Of a stretch of 64,000 nt of DNA, positions 42,710 through 51,256 are shown in pieces. Made by a program: the position numbers and the translations under genes. The stretch lies in NCBI GenBank assembly GCA_014874485.1, contig JADBJK010000036.1, forward strand, positions 1 to 64,000, given 5' to 3'. Numbering within the stretch: position 1 is the stretch's first letter; each line of letters begins with the position of its first letter. The notes below the pieces were generated by a model that was given only the letters and a program-made list of their open reading frames with translations, had not been told where the DNA came from and made no database searches. This DNA is from Chloroflexota bacterium. GTDB lineage: Bacteria > Chloroflexota > Anaerolineae > DTLA01.

Positions 42710-43939
42710 ATGGACGTCTTGTTGCAGTCCCTTGTGGCTCTCGCCCTGATGATATTCGCGGCCAAGGCAGCGGGTTACGCGAGCGTTCGGCTGGGTCAGC
42801 CCGCCGTCCTGGGCGAGTTGCTCGTCGGCCTGCTGCTGGGGCCGTCGCTCCTGAACATGATGCACTGGCCCATCTTCTCCGGCGACCAATTGGAGGCGAT
42901 GATCTCTTTCCTCGCGCACCTGGGCGTCATCTTCCTGATGTTCGTGGCGGGCCTTGAGGTGGACCTGGGCACCATGGCCCAGACAGGCCGCATCGCGGTC
43001 ATCTCCGGCGTCAGCGGGGTGCTCGCGCCCGTCATCCTTGGGGCGCTGGCTACATTGCCGTTCGGCTACGACCTCCAGCACGGGCTGTTCACCGGCCTGG
43101 TCCTGGCCGCCACCAGCGTGAGCATCTCGGCCCAGACGCTGATGGAACTGGGCGTGCTCCGCAGCCGCGTGGGCATGGCGCTGTTGGGTGCCGCTGTGGT
43201 GGACGATGTGCTCGTGATCCTCCTGCTGTCGGCGTTCATCGCCGTAGCGGGGGGCAACGGGGGCGTTCTCGCCATCCTGTGGGTGCTGGTGAAGATGCTC
43301 CTGTTCCTGGGCATCGCCCTGCTCCTGGGCATCCTCGTCATCCCCAGAGCGGCCAAAATCGTGAGCCACTTGCCCATCAGCGAAGGGATCATGAGCCTCG
43401 CGGTGGTGGTAACATTCCTGTACTCGTGGGCGGCCGAAGCGCTGGGAGGTATCGCCGCCATCACCGGCGCGTTCCTGGCGGGGGTCATCTTCGCCCGCAC
43501 GCCTGCGCGCAAGGCCATTGAGGGCAAGGTACACGCCATCGCCTACTCGTGGCTGGTGCCGATCTTCTTCGTGAGCATCGGCCTGGAAACCGACGTGCGC
43601 ACGCTGGGGGCCGCAGGCATCCCCATTGCGCTGGCCGTACTGGGTGTGGCCCTGATCTCCAAGGTCATCGGGTGCGGGAGCGGGGCCCTTGTAGCGGGGT
43701 GCACGCCCGGCGAGGCGCTGCGGCTGGGCGTGGGCATGACGTCGCGCGGTGAGGTCGGCCTCATCGTCGCCTCTGTGGGGCTGAGCACCGGCCTCATTAC
43801 CGACGCGGTCTTCGCCAGCGTGGTGCTCATGGTGCTGGTAACCACCCTGGTTACGCCCATCGCCCTGCGGGCCCTGTACCCCAAGAGGACCAAGACCGCC
43901 GAACCGGCGCAAGTTACCGCGCAGACTCCAAAGGCATGA
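42710..43939 (+). CDS. Cation:proton antiporter, CPA2 (Kef/NapA-like) family
   Basis: A 409-residue membrane protein with about 12-13 helices and no C-terminal TrkA-N domain. Family blocks are visible: QPAVLGELLVGLLLGPS (about 30-46), ATSVSISAQTLMELG (crossover region), the two-Asp motif VVDDVLVILLL (about 164-174), and FFVSIGLETDVRTL. The DD pair is typical of electrogenic Na+/H+ exchange. It is followed 36 nt later by a PII-like gene, which suggests regulation by a small ligand-binding partner. Confidence 0.9.
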   Translation: MDVLLQSLVALALMIFAAKAAGYASVRLGQPAVLGELLVGLLLGPSLLNMMHWPIFSGDQLEAMISFLAHLGVIFLMFVAGLEVDLGTMAQTGRIAVISGVSGVLAPVILGALATLPFGYDLQHGLFTGLVLAATSVSISAQTLMELGVLRSRVGMALLGAAVVDDVLVILLLSAFIAVAGGNGGVLAILWVLVKMLLFLGIALLLGILVIPRAAKIVSHLPISEGIMSLAVVVTFLYSWAAEALGGIAAITGAFLAGVIFARTPARKAIEGKVHAIAYSWLVPIFFVSIGLETDVRTLGAAGIPIALAVLGVALISKVIGCGSGALVAGCTPGEALRLGVGMTSRGEVGLIVASVGLSTGLITDAVFASVVLMVLVTTLVTPIALRALYPKRTKTAEPAQVTAQTPKA

Positions 43940-43975
43940 TGACGATTCTCGTTCACCTGGGCAGGAGGTAGCGGC

Positions 43976-44335
43976 ATGGCGCAATTGTTGGTACTGGTGC
44001 TGGATAACCTGGAGCAATGCCCCGCCGTGTTGGACGCCTGGGAGGAGGCGGGCGTGGGCGGCGTTACCATCCTGGAGAGCAGCGGCCTGGGGCGGCTGCG
44101 GGGCATCGTCAGCGACGATCTCCCGCTCATCCCGTCGCTGCGCGACCTCTTCGCCACCCGCGAGTTCCAGCACCGGACGCTGTTCACCGTCGTGGAGGAC
44201 GAGGAGATCCTGGAACGCGTTGTCGCCGCGACAGAAAGGGTTGTCGGCGACCTCAACGAACCGCACACCGGCTTGCTGTTCGTCGTGCCGGTCAGCCGCG
44301 TCCTCGGACTGCACAAGCGCAGGGCGAACCGATAG
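43976..44335 (+). CDS. PII-like small regulatory protein
   Basis: A 119-residue protein with the ferredoxin-like betaalphabeta layout of PII/CutA-type proteins: LLVLVLDNLEQCPAVLDAWEEAGVGGVTILES (split here), a central loop, then FTVVEDEEILERVVAATERVVGDLNEPHTGLLFVVPVSRVLGL. The C-terminal 'TGLLFVVPV' strand is a common feature of PII-like proteins coupled to transporters. The uridylylation Tyr of GlnB is not evident. Gene order suggests it controls the antiporter; the ligand is unknown. Confidence 0.7.
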   Translation: MAQLLVLVLDNLEQCPAVLDAWEEAGVGGVTILESSGLGRLRGIVSDDLPLIPSLRDLFATREFQHRTLFTVVEDEEILERVVAATERVVGDLNEPHTGLLFVVPVSRVLGLHKRRANR

Positions 44336-44371
44336 CGCTCCCTCGGAAGCGATTCCAGCCCTACACGCAAA

Positions 44372-44401
44372 CAGGCCAGGCGGATCGTTCTGCCTGGCCT
44401 G
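44372..44401. terminator. Hairpin between convergent genes
   Basis: Perfect 10-bp stem CAGGCCAGGC / GCCTGGCCTG with a 10-nt loop, between the PII-like gene and the convergent secreted-protein gene. No long T run follows, so it is a likely rather than certain terminator. Confidence 0.6.
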
Positions 44402-44428
44402 CGCATTCCCCGATCGTCGTTGCGCCCG

Positions 44429-46501
44429 TCAATTGATGATGGTCAGCGTGCAGTCCTGCGTTACGTAAATCCAGTACCCCCATCCGGGCGTGATCTGTGT
44501 CAGCGAATTGGCCCACGGCGGGATGCTCGTGTTGTACCGTTTCCAGGCCGTGGACTCGCCAGGCTCGTAGCGCAGGACCTGCGTGTACTTGCCGGCGATG
44601 GAGGCGAGCGCATCCGCGACCGCGCGCGGTTCCGACGCCGGATACGAGATGAGGTTCCATCCCGCGAACAGTTGCTGCTCGGTGTAGATGGGCAGGAGGC
44701 CCGGCAACTGGAACGTGGCCGGCTCGGTCATCTTGATCCAGAACGCGGTGGCCTCGTCCAGCGTCAGCAGGGTATTGGCCTCGGGCGGCATGGCGGGGTC
44801 GTAGATGCGCCAGGTGTCGTGCTCGGCGTCGTAGGCTTCCACCAGCGAGTACTTGCCCGCGACAGACGACAGCACCTCCGTGATCGCCTTGTTCTCCGGA
44901 ATCACCGGCAGCGACACCAGATTCCACCCCGCCGCCAAGTTCTTCTCAAAGTTGGAGTGGCCATGCAGCCAGCCAACAACGGCGCGCATCACGGCGTTGC
45001 GGTCTGCCTCGTCGTCAATGCCCTCAAACCCGAAGGCGAAGTACACGACCTTGTAGGTGCCGGTGTCCACGCGGATGCCCGCCGTGCCGCTCCCCATGAT
45101 TTCCTGCGGCTCAACGCCGGACGGCGCGGGGGCCTTGCCCCGCAGGTGGGATTCGTGGCCGGCCGGGGTCCTGCGCACGGCGGCAGACCCGCCGGGGGTG
45201 TAGTACTCAAACACGCGCTGCGCCGGCGAGATGGGGTTGATCTCGCTGGGCCACTGTTGGTTGCCCGCACCCGACCCGGTCCCCTCAATCGTGAAAGCCA
45301 GGCCATCGCCGATCTCATCCCCCGCGATGCCCCGGATGGCGAACATGTCCACGTTGTCCTGCACGAACTGGGCATGGAGATAGTCCGTGTAGAATGGGTG
45401 GTCGTGGACGTAGAAACCCACGTCCTGGCCGGTAACAAACAATTTGCCACCCTGATCCAGGTAGTTCATCAGCGTTTCCCGCGCCGAGGCATCTTCCGGG
45501 TCATTGAGCATCCCTCGTTCGGGCACGGCCCAGATCACAATGCACGGCACGTAGTTCATGATGACGCTGTTGGGCACGGACCCGCGGTAGAAGGTGTACC
45601 AGAGGTCGTAGGCGAAGCCGTTGTTGGCCAACGCCTCGGTGTAGAAGGTATCAAGGCCGGGCTCGTTCAGGTCATCAATCACGAGAAGGATGTTGGAATG
45701 GCGGCTGAAGCCGCGCGTCGTGAATCCCAACTGGTCGGGGTACTCCGCGGCGTGCCCCAGCCCGTCCACCGCCTTGAACCCCGCGATAAAGTCATGCGCC
45801 ACGGACGGAGTTGTCCAGACCGCTCCGTAGGTGCTGTCGCCAGCCGAGCCATCCCCGTGTAGCCCATCGTCGTACATGGGGAACTCGGTAACGATGGAGT
45901 TGTCCGAACTGTGGACCGTGGCGGTAACCGCGTTCACACCTGCCCCGTCCAGCAGCGTGGCCGTCAGCGTTACAGGGCTGGAGGGAGCGGCAACCTTCGG
46001 GGCCACCGACTTCGCGCTCAGGTAGGGGCCTGTGCTGTCCACGACCGTGATCTGGAACGGGCCCAGCGAGTAGTACGTCCCGAACTGGTCAAACAGGTCC
46101 AGCGTGAACTCAATCACACGGCCATCCGGCGTGAGCGGGCTGAGGTGGAAGTACAAGTCGCCGGATTGCTGCGACCGCTCCTGGCCTGGGCCCAGGTCCC
46201 CGTAGACGCCAACGCCCTCGCACGTGGCCTCCCAGTTGCCGGTCTGGAGGCTACCGCTCAGGTTGTACGCCGTTACCGTGCCGGTGTTGCGGATGCGGAC
46301 GAGCAGGTACACGAACTCACCGGGGTTGGCGACGCCGTCGTGGTTGATGGTATCGTAGATGATCTCGTGGCTCACATACTGCAGTTGCGGCGCGCCCTGC
46401 GCGAATGCACCCGCAGCGCCGAACGCCACCAGCGCCAGAAGGAGCGCCGTACCCAAAACCCACAAGGCCCAGCGGGGCCGTCTCACAACCGCTGTATCCA
46501 T
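44429..46501 (-). CDS. Large secreted protein with duplicated C-terminal GWNLVSLP domain
   Basis: A 690-residue exported protein. Signal peptide about 8-35; N-terminal region typical of conserved-repeat/CARDB-like domains (GVANPGEFVYLLVRIRNTGTVTAYNLSG, split here); an Ig-like section (about 160-260); a central alpha/beta domain (about 265-530, ILLVIDDLNEPG..FYTEAL..IVIWAVPERG..LFVTGQDVG) that resembles a class-I glutamine amidotransferase/ThuA-like fold; then two copies of an about 80-residue domain, GWNLVSLPVIPEN and GWNLISYPASEPR. No catalytic triad was recognised. A TTGACC-N18-TATAGT promoter lies upstream. Confidence 0.75.
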   Translation of the reverse strand: MDTAVVRRPRWALWVLGTALLLALVAFGAAGAFAQGAPQLQYVSHEIIYDTINHDGVANPGEFVYLLVRIRNTGTVTAYNLSGSLQTGNWEATCEGVGVYGDLGPGQERSQQSGDLYFHLSPLTPDGRVIEFTLDLFDQFGTYYSLGPFQITVVDSTGPYLSAKSVAPKVAAPSSPVTLTATLLDGAGVNAVTATVHSSDNSIVTEFPMYDDGLHGDGSAGDSTYGAVWTTPSVAHDFIAGFKAVDGLGHAAEYPDQLGFTTRGFSRHSNILLVIDDLNEPGLDTFYTEALANNGFAYDLWYTFYRGSVPNSVIMNYVPCIVIWAVPERGMLNDPEDASARETLMNYLDQGGKLFVTGQDVGFYVHDHPFYTDYLHAQFVQDNVDMFAIRGIAGDEIGDGLAFTIEGTGSGAGNQQWPSEINPISPAQRVFEYYTPGGSAAVRRTPAGHESHLRGKAPAPSGVEPQEIMGSGTAGIRVDTGTYKVVYFAFGFEGIDDEADRNAVMRAVVGWLHGHSNFEKNLAAGWNLVSLPVIPENKAITEVLSSVAGKYSLVEAYDAEHDTWRIYDPAMPPEANTLLTLDEATAFWIKMTEPATFQLPGLLPIYTEQQLFAGWNLISYPASEPRAVADALASIAGKYTQVLRYEPGESTAWKRYNTSIPPWANSLTQITPGWGYWIYVTQDCTLTIIN

Positions 46502-46553
46502 GACATCCTCCCGTGCCCATGGAAATAGACAACGCATACGCGTCCTACTACGC

Positions 46554-46583
46554 ACTATATGCGCGTAGGCGGGAGGGGTCAAT
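46554..46583 (-). promoter_or_regulatory. Promoter TTGACC-N18-TATAGT
   Basis: Minus-strand TTGACC (46583-46578), 18-bp spacer, TATAGT (46559-46554), about 53 bp before the start codon of the large secreted protein. Same boxes and spacing as at 27249-27278. Confidence 0.65.
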
Positions 46584-46628
46584 GGCCTTTTGGTACCATG
46601 CGCCGCTGGATTCACCGCAGAGGCTTAT

Positions 46629-47057
46629 TCACCGCAGAGACACAGAGAACGCAGAGATCGGAGCACGAAAGGCACGAAACCCCGCGAAAGGCACGAAAGG
46701 TTTTCGCGCCTTTTCGTGTCCTTTCGCGGCTTTCGTGTTCCAAATCCGCCGCGTGCTCCGCGGTGAATTGAGAGGCACGTATCACCGCAGAGACACAGAG
46801 AGCGCAGAGATCGGAGCACGAAAGGCACGAAAGGTTTTCGCGCCTTTTCGTGTCCTTTCGCGGCTTTCGTGTTCCAAATCCGCCGCGTGCTCCGCGGTGA
46901 ATTGAGAGGCACGTATCACCGCAGAGACACAGAGAGCGCAGAGATCGGAGCACGAAAGGCACGAAACCCCGCGAAAGGCACGAAAGGTTTTCGCGCCCTT
47001 TCGTGTCCTTTCGCGGCTTTCGTGTTCCAAATCCGCCGCGCCCTCCGCGGTGAATCA
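46629..47057. repeat. Three tandem long units of the CACCGCAGAG repeat
   Basis: Units start at 46629, 46782 and 46916 (153, 134 and about 142 bp). Each begins TCACCGCAGAGACACAGAG, contains GCACGAAAGG and TTTCGCGCC..TTTCGTGTCC blocks, and ends CTCCGCGGTGAAT. The middle unit lacks a 19-bp direct duplication (the second ACCCCGCGAAAGGCACGAA block). A related single unit lies at 62063-62208. There is no gene in this gap. Confidence 0.9.
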
Positions 47058-47510
47058 CTACTGCGTCGTGGGCACGCGCGGCCAGTACTGCACGGCCACC
47101 GACGGAAGGAGCACGCGCAGCGTGGCGCTCTGTCGGTGCGGGGAGGCCTCCACCATGTCCAGCCGCACGTTGGTGCCCTCGTGCCAGCGGGCCGTGGTGG
47201 CCAGGGGAACGCCATTGAGCCGGAACTCAATGGGGTCATCATCCCGCCCGCCCTCCTTTTCGGGCGTATCCGGGTCGTCGCCCTTCACGGATATGGAGTA
47301 GTACGTCGTGCCTGCGTAGAGGTAGATGTTCGCCCTGCCACAGTTCACGCCATCCACGTAGGCCATCAGTTCCGCCGACAGCGGAACGCGCGCCCCGTTC
47401 ACGGTAATGATGCCCCAGAAACTGCTGGGCAGCGGTGGAAAGGCAGCCACATTCACCGCGGCCAGGGCGAAAATCAGCACAGCAATACCCAGGTTTCGCA
47501 AAAAACGCAT
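47058..47510 (-). CDS. Small secreted protein, conserved in Chloroflexota-like genomes
   Basis: A 150-residue secreted protein with a signal peptide (about 1-23). The core begins PPLPSSFWGIITVNGARVP and contains YYSISVKGDDPDTPEKEGG and DPIEFRLNGVPLATTARWHEG, a beta-domain pattern I associate with Anaerolineae secreted proteins of unknown function. The C-terminus ends RVLLPSVAVQYWPRVP, a variant of the LPVV-type tail seen in the other secreted proteins. No neighbour suggests a role. Confidence 0.7.
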   Translation of the reverse strand: MRFLRNLGIAVLIFALAAVNVAAFPPLPSSFWGIITVNGARVPLSAELMAYVDGVNCGRANIYLYAGTTYYSISVKGDDPDTPEKEGGRDDDPIEFRLNGVPLATTARWHEGTNVRLDMVEASPHRQSATLRVLLPSVAVQYWPRVPTTQ

Positions 47511-47656
47511 GAGACGTTGTCCTCAACCAAGATTCGCCCCGCGACGCGCGAGGCCCAATACTCAAACGCCCCCGCGCACCGTGGGATACGGTAGGGCGAC
47601 AGAATTTGTGCAAACCCGTCGGATGCTAGGCTTCGGCCCGTGCTTCGCCAGCACCC

Positions 47657-48832
47657 CTACAGGCTCACCCTGTCCAGTTGCGCCAGCACCGACTGCCGAA
47701 TCTCCCGCGCGTCCGGCAGGTCCACGGCCAAGCGCCCGCCGTCAATCAGCAGTGTGTTGAGGAAACGGCGCGGCTGTCCGCACCCCTCGCAGACGCCCGG
47801 CTCGTGCTTCCAGTACACGACCTTCCTGGCCCCGCAGGCAGGACACGCTGCCACGAACTTCCCGCCCGATTCCTTGCCCCGCTTGGCAAGCCACTCGCCG
47901 CCCACTTCCACCAAGTCCAGCGCCAGGTTGACGGTGGGCGCGTTCGCCAGCGAGGTGCCCACGCCGTAGCCGTCGCAGACGGGGTTCAGGTCCAGGATGC
48001 TGTACTCGTCCAGCCCGCCGCTGGCGAAGAGTTTGACGTGCTGGAAGCCGCGCAAATCCAACTCCCAGCGCACCTCCTCCATCAACTGGCGCAAATCCCC
48101 CCGCCGCGACGCGGGCGTGTCAAAGCGGATGCCGTACAACTTCTCGCGCAACGCCTCGGCCACGCGGATGGCCTCAAACTTCTCGTCCAGGAACGTGTCT
48201 ATCAGCACGATGCGCGGCACCTCCGGGCCGGCCACCTGGTCAAAGGCCCAGCCCGCCTCCACCGTGTCGCCCAGGAGCAGGACAAGCGCGTGCGGCATCG
48301 TCCCGCTGGGCGGGATGCCGATGACCTCCGCCGCCAGCAGCGTGGACACGCCATCGCACCCGCCGATGTAGCACGCCCGCTCAATCATCGGGGCCACCGC
48401 CGGGTGCATTCGCCGCGCGCCGAAACTCAACACGGTGCGCTTCCCCGCTGCCACGCGGCACCGCGCCGCCTTGGTCGCCACGCCCGACGCCTGGCAGAGC
48501 ATGCCCAGAATCTCGGTCTCCAGATGCCCGAAGACCGTGTACGGCCCCTCAATGAGCAGCACAGGTTCGCCCGCGTAGAACAGCGACCCCTCGGGCAGCG
48601 ACCAGGCGCGGACGTCCACGCCCTCCAGAAGGCGGGCCACCTCTTCCACGCCGGCCAGCACCGCCCACTCCCACTTGTTGGGCAGGCTCTTGGCGCGCAC
48701 CTCGGCGACCACGACCTTGTCGGCATTCCTGGCCCGGATGGCCGACCGCGCCCGCTCAAAGTACACGTCGGTTACGCGACCTTCGCGCAGTTCGGCCTCC
48801 GTGGCAATGTGAAACCTGCGTTTGGCTTCCAT
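47657..48832 (-). CDS. pncB: Nicotinate phosphoribosyltransferase
   Basis: A 391-residue nicotinate phosphoribosyltransferase, which makes nicotinate mononucleotide in NAD salvage. Visible blocks: FGARRMHPAVAPMIERACYIGGCDGVST (split here), GTMPHALVLLLGD, LIDTFLDEK, VKLFASGGLDEYSI and VGTSLANAP. The C-terminus carries a zinc-knuckle CPACG..CEGCG (about 338-358), as in short archaeal-type enzymes. The start at 48832 follows AAAGGAG. It lies 11 nt after the nicotinamidase gene, forming a two-step salvage operon. Confidence 0.92.
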   Translation of the reverse strand: MEAKRRFHIATEAELREGRVTDVYFERARSAIRARNADKVVVAEVRAKSLPNKWEWAVLAGVEEVARLLEGVDVRAWSLPEGSLFYAGEPVLLIEGPYTVFGHLETEILGMLCQASGVATKAARCRVAAGKRTVLSFGARRMHPAVAPMIERACYIGGCDGVSTLLAAEVIGIPPSGTMPHALVLLLGDTVEAGWAFDQVAGPEVPRIVLIDTFLDEKFEAIRVAEALREKLYGIRFDTPASRRGDLRQLMEEVRWELDLRGFQHVKLFASGGLDEYSILDLNPVCDGYGVGTSLANAPTVNLALDLVEVGGEWLAKRGKESGGKFVAACPACGARKVVYWKHEPGVCEGCGQPRRFLNTLLIDGGRLAVDLPDAREIRQSVLAQLDRVSL

Positions 48833-48843
48833 GCAAACTCCTT

Positions 48844-49437
48844 TCACGCGGTCAGCGTCTCAAAGACGGCGATGTCGGCGCCGGCCCGCACCAGTTCCTC
48901 AAGCGCCAGTTCCGCATCGTGCACCTGCAGGTTCACCGCGCGGGTGGCGTCCAGGAGCACCGTGCACCCAAACCCCTGGCGGCTCGCGTCCAGGCCGGTG
49001 AACCTCACGCAGTAGTCCAGCGCCAGCCCGCCGATGTACAGGTGCCGCACGCCCAGGGCCCGCAGCACGTCGGGCAAGGGCCTGCCCTGCGCATCGCGCG
49101 CCTGGAACGCCGAGTAGGCGTCCTCGTCGGCCCCCATCCCCTTGGACACGACGATGGTCTTGTCGGGCAGCGCCAGGTCCGGGTGGAACTCCGCGCCCGG
49201 CGTCCCCTGCACGCAGTGGATGGGCCACACGCCGCCCTTCACCTGGAAGTGCGTCGTCTCCGGCGGGTGCCAGTCGCGTGTGGCGATGATGGGCAGGCCG
49301 CGCCGCTCAAACAACTCCAGGTAGGCGTTGACTTTGGGCAGGATGGCATCGCCCTGGGGGATCGCCAGCGCGCCCCCCGGCAGAAAGTCATTCTGCATGT
49401 CCACGATCACCAGTGCGCTCTTCCGCTTGATGCTCAT
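48844..49437 (-). CDS. pncA: Nicotinamidase (isochorismatase-like hydrolase)
   Basis: A 197-residue cysteine hydrolase converting nicotinamide to nicotinate. The catalytic Asp lies in VDMQNDFLPGGALAIP (about 12-27), metal ligands in TRDWHPPETTHF (Asp, two His), the lysine in VVSKGM, and the nucleophile Cys in GLALDYCVRFTGLDA. GGGAGGTGAG precedes ATG 49437; the longer upstream frame is made of the tandem repeat and is spurious. Product feeds the adjacent pncB. Confidence 0.93.
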   Translation of the reverse strand: MSIKRKSALVIVDMQNDFLPGGALAIPQGDAILPKVNAYLELFERRGLPIIATRDWHPPETTHFQVKGGVWPIHCVQGTPGAEFHPDLALPDKTIVVSKGMGADEDAYSAFQARDAQGRPLPDVLRALGVRHLYIGGLALDYCVRFTGLDASRQGFGCTVLLDATRAVNLQVHDAELALEELVRAGADIAVFETLTA

Positions 49438-49485
49438 GGTCTCACCTCCCAACACGCCCTTTGGTCCGGTATCAGTGCTCCACTT

Positions 49486-49797
49486 ATGTCCTTGCGAGGA
49501 GCGCAGCGCCGAAGAATCTCGCCAACCGAGAGGCCTCCCTTCGCTCGCAATGACGGGCACAGAATTGTCATTGCGAGGAGCGCAGCGACGAAGCAATCCC
49601 GGCAGACTGTCATTCTGAGGCGCGCAGCGCCGAAGAATCTCGCCAACCGAGAGGCCTCCCTTCGCTCGCAATGACGGGCACAGAATTGTCATTGCGAGGA
49701 GCGCAGCGACGAAGCAATCCCGGCAGACTGTCATTCTGAGGCGCGCAGCGCCGAAGAATCTCGCCAACCGAGAGGCCTCCCTTCGCTCGCAATGACA
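49486..49797. repeat. 121-bp tandem repeat (TTGCGAGGAGCGCAGCG family), about 2.6 copies
   Basis: The block GCGCAGCGCCGAAGAATCTC recurs at 49501, 49622 and 49743, a period of 121 bp. Each unit pairs CATTGCGAGGAGCGCAGCGA with AAGCAATCCC and TTCGCTCGCAATGAC arms, so it is internally palindromic. Degenerate arms of the same family lie upstream of pdp (20180-20310). No gene is present. Confidence 0.9.
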
Positions 49798-49862
49798 ACA
49801 GACATGTTCCCTATGGTCAGGTGCTCGGCAAACAGCCCCGCAGGTCGGGGTTGCCGCCCCGA

Positions 49863-49978
49863 TGCTCTGCGTTCTCCGCGCCTCTGCGGTGAACCCAAGC
49901 CAGCCGACGCCCTGCGCTCCCGCTTGCGACCCCCAATCCCTGCTCTGCGTTCCCCGCGCCTCTGCGGTGAACCCAGGT
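49863..49978. repeat. Two single arms of the CACCGCAGAG family
   Basis: CTCTGCGTTCTCCGCGCCTCTGCGGTGAACCC at about 49863-49896 and again at about 49943-49977, about 80 bp apart with similar flanking text (AGCCGACGC). No coding potential seen between pncA and the next gene. Confidence 0.75.
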
Positions 49979-49989
49979 CAGCCGACGCG

Positions 49990-51192
49990 CTACGGCCCTC
50001 GCCGCTCCATCTGCTGCCAGGTCAGGTTGGAGCCGACATTGGGGTTGAAGTTCGGGTCGTCGGACAGGATGTACTCGCCCAGCGCGTTGCACCAGGCATA
50101 GTTATGTCCACCTGGCAACTCCACGCCCCGCTCCTCAAACGGATTGTGGTACTCATCCACGCCGCGAATGGCCTGGCTGAAGTTCTCCGAGATGCGGTCC
50201 ATGGTCGCCTGGCGCTGCTGCCACGACTCCATCATCATGTCGCTGATCTGGCTGCTCGTCTGGCTGATGATGCGGCTCAACTGGCCCGTGTGCTGAATCT
50301 GCTGAATCTGGTTCTGGATGAGATACTGACTCACCTGCAGGTAGCGCCCGTACCACTGCGGGTTCAACTGGAACGAGCGGGTGATGGTCCAGAACAACTC
50401 GGCCATCCCGTCCAGAGCGCCCTCCGGCGCGCGGAACGAGAACAGGTAGTCGGCCATCCAGTAGATGTGCTCCACCGTCCCGAACATGACGGGCATGGAG
50501 ACGTGGGTTACCTCCACCACGCCGTAGATTTCCTCTTCGGCTCGCTGCGCCCCCAAGGCGTACCGCACCCGCACGCGAGCGCCATCGGCGGAAGTTACCG
50601 CGCCCGGGGCCGACTGCGCGCCCGCTCCCACCTGCTGTGCCAAATCCGGCAGGTGCTCCTCGCGCACGATTTGAAGCCCGGGCATGTTCCCGCGGTAGCG
50701 CGGCAGGACGATCTCCCGGAGCATCTGTTGCGCGCCCATAGGCGGCCGCACCTCGTTGCCGAAATAAAGGGTGCCGACGGGGAAGGTCATGTGCACCATG
50801 GGGTTGTTCGTCCAGTAGAACGAGATGTTGGGGAAGACCTCAAAAGCCTCGGTGTTGGCCTGGTTGCGGGCGCGGAAGGCCAGGACCGCGGGCATCCCTG
50901 GGTTGTTGAGCAGCCACTGCACGCCCCCTTCAAACACCCAGTCCATCGGAATCAACATGCGGCACGCCTCTATGCCGATGCCCTGCTGATCCACGCACTG
51001 CACCGTCTTCAGGCGAAGGGCCGTGCCCTTGGGCATCTCGCCGGTTCTCGCCTGCGACTCTTCGGGCTTCGCGGCGCTCCGCTGCGACTCGTCCAGCACG
51101 CATCGCGTCCCGCAATACTCGCACACGACTTCCCTGCCTGGCGGCAGTTTCGCCCCGCACTGGGGACACCGAACCACACGAACAGCCGACAT
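49990..51192 (-). CDS. Zinc-ribbon protein of unknown function
   Basis: A 400-residue soluble protein. The N-terminus is a zinc ribbon (CPQCGAKLPPGREVVCEYCG, Cys at about 9, 12, 25 and 28). The middle shows beta-rich blocks (FPVGTLYFGNEVRPP), and about 285-345 a Gln-rich amphipathic helix region (YLIQNQIQQIQHTGQ, SSQISDMMMESWQQRQ). The C-terminus ends with a motif-like block, GGHNYAWCNALGEYILSDD, then PNFNPNVGSN. I do not recognise the family. It is the last gene of the hom operon, 64 nt after the nucleotidyltransferase. Confidence 0.65.
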   Translation of the reverse strand: MSAVRVVRCPQCGAKLPPGREVVCEYCGTRCVLDESQRSAAKPEESQARTGEMPKGTALRLKTVQCVDQQGIGIEACRMLIPMDWVFEGGVQWLLNNPGMPAVLAFRARNQANTEAFEVFPNISFYWTNNPMVHMTFPVGTLYFGNEVRPPMGAQQMLREIVLPRYRGNMPGLQIVREEHLPDLAQQVGAGAQSAPGAVTSADGARVRVRYALGAQRAEEEIYGVVEVTHVSMPVMFGTVEHIYWMADYLFSFRAPEGALDGMAELFWTITRSFQLNPQWYGRYLQVSQYLIQNQIQQIQHTGQLSRIISQTSSQISDMMMESWQQRQATMDRISENFSQAIRGVDEYHNPFEERGVELPGGHNYAWCNALGEYILSDDPNFNPNVGSNLTWQQMERRGP

Positions 51193-51256
51193 CTCCCAGC
51201 CTCCTCGTGTAAACGCGCCGAGACCCCGCGCCCCATCTCCCCAACGTGATGCCGTC

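Noticed and set aside
46629-47057. CRISPR-like array
   Set aside because: The units are 134-153 bp with no short repeat/spacer alternation, and there are no cas genes in the window.
49438-49767. N-terminal extension of the nicotinamidase into the tandem repeat
   Set aside because: The added residues repeat with the DNA units, and the family start has its own GGGAGGTGAG site at 49437.
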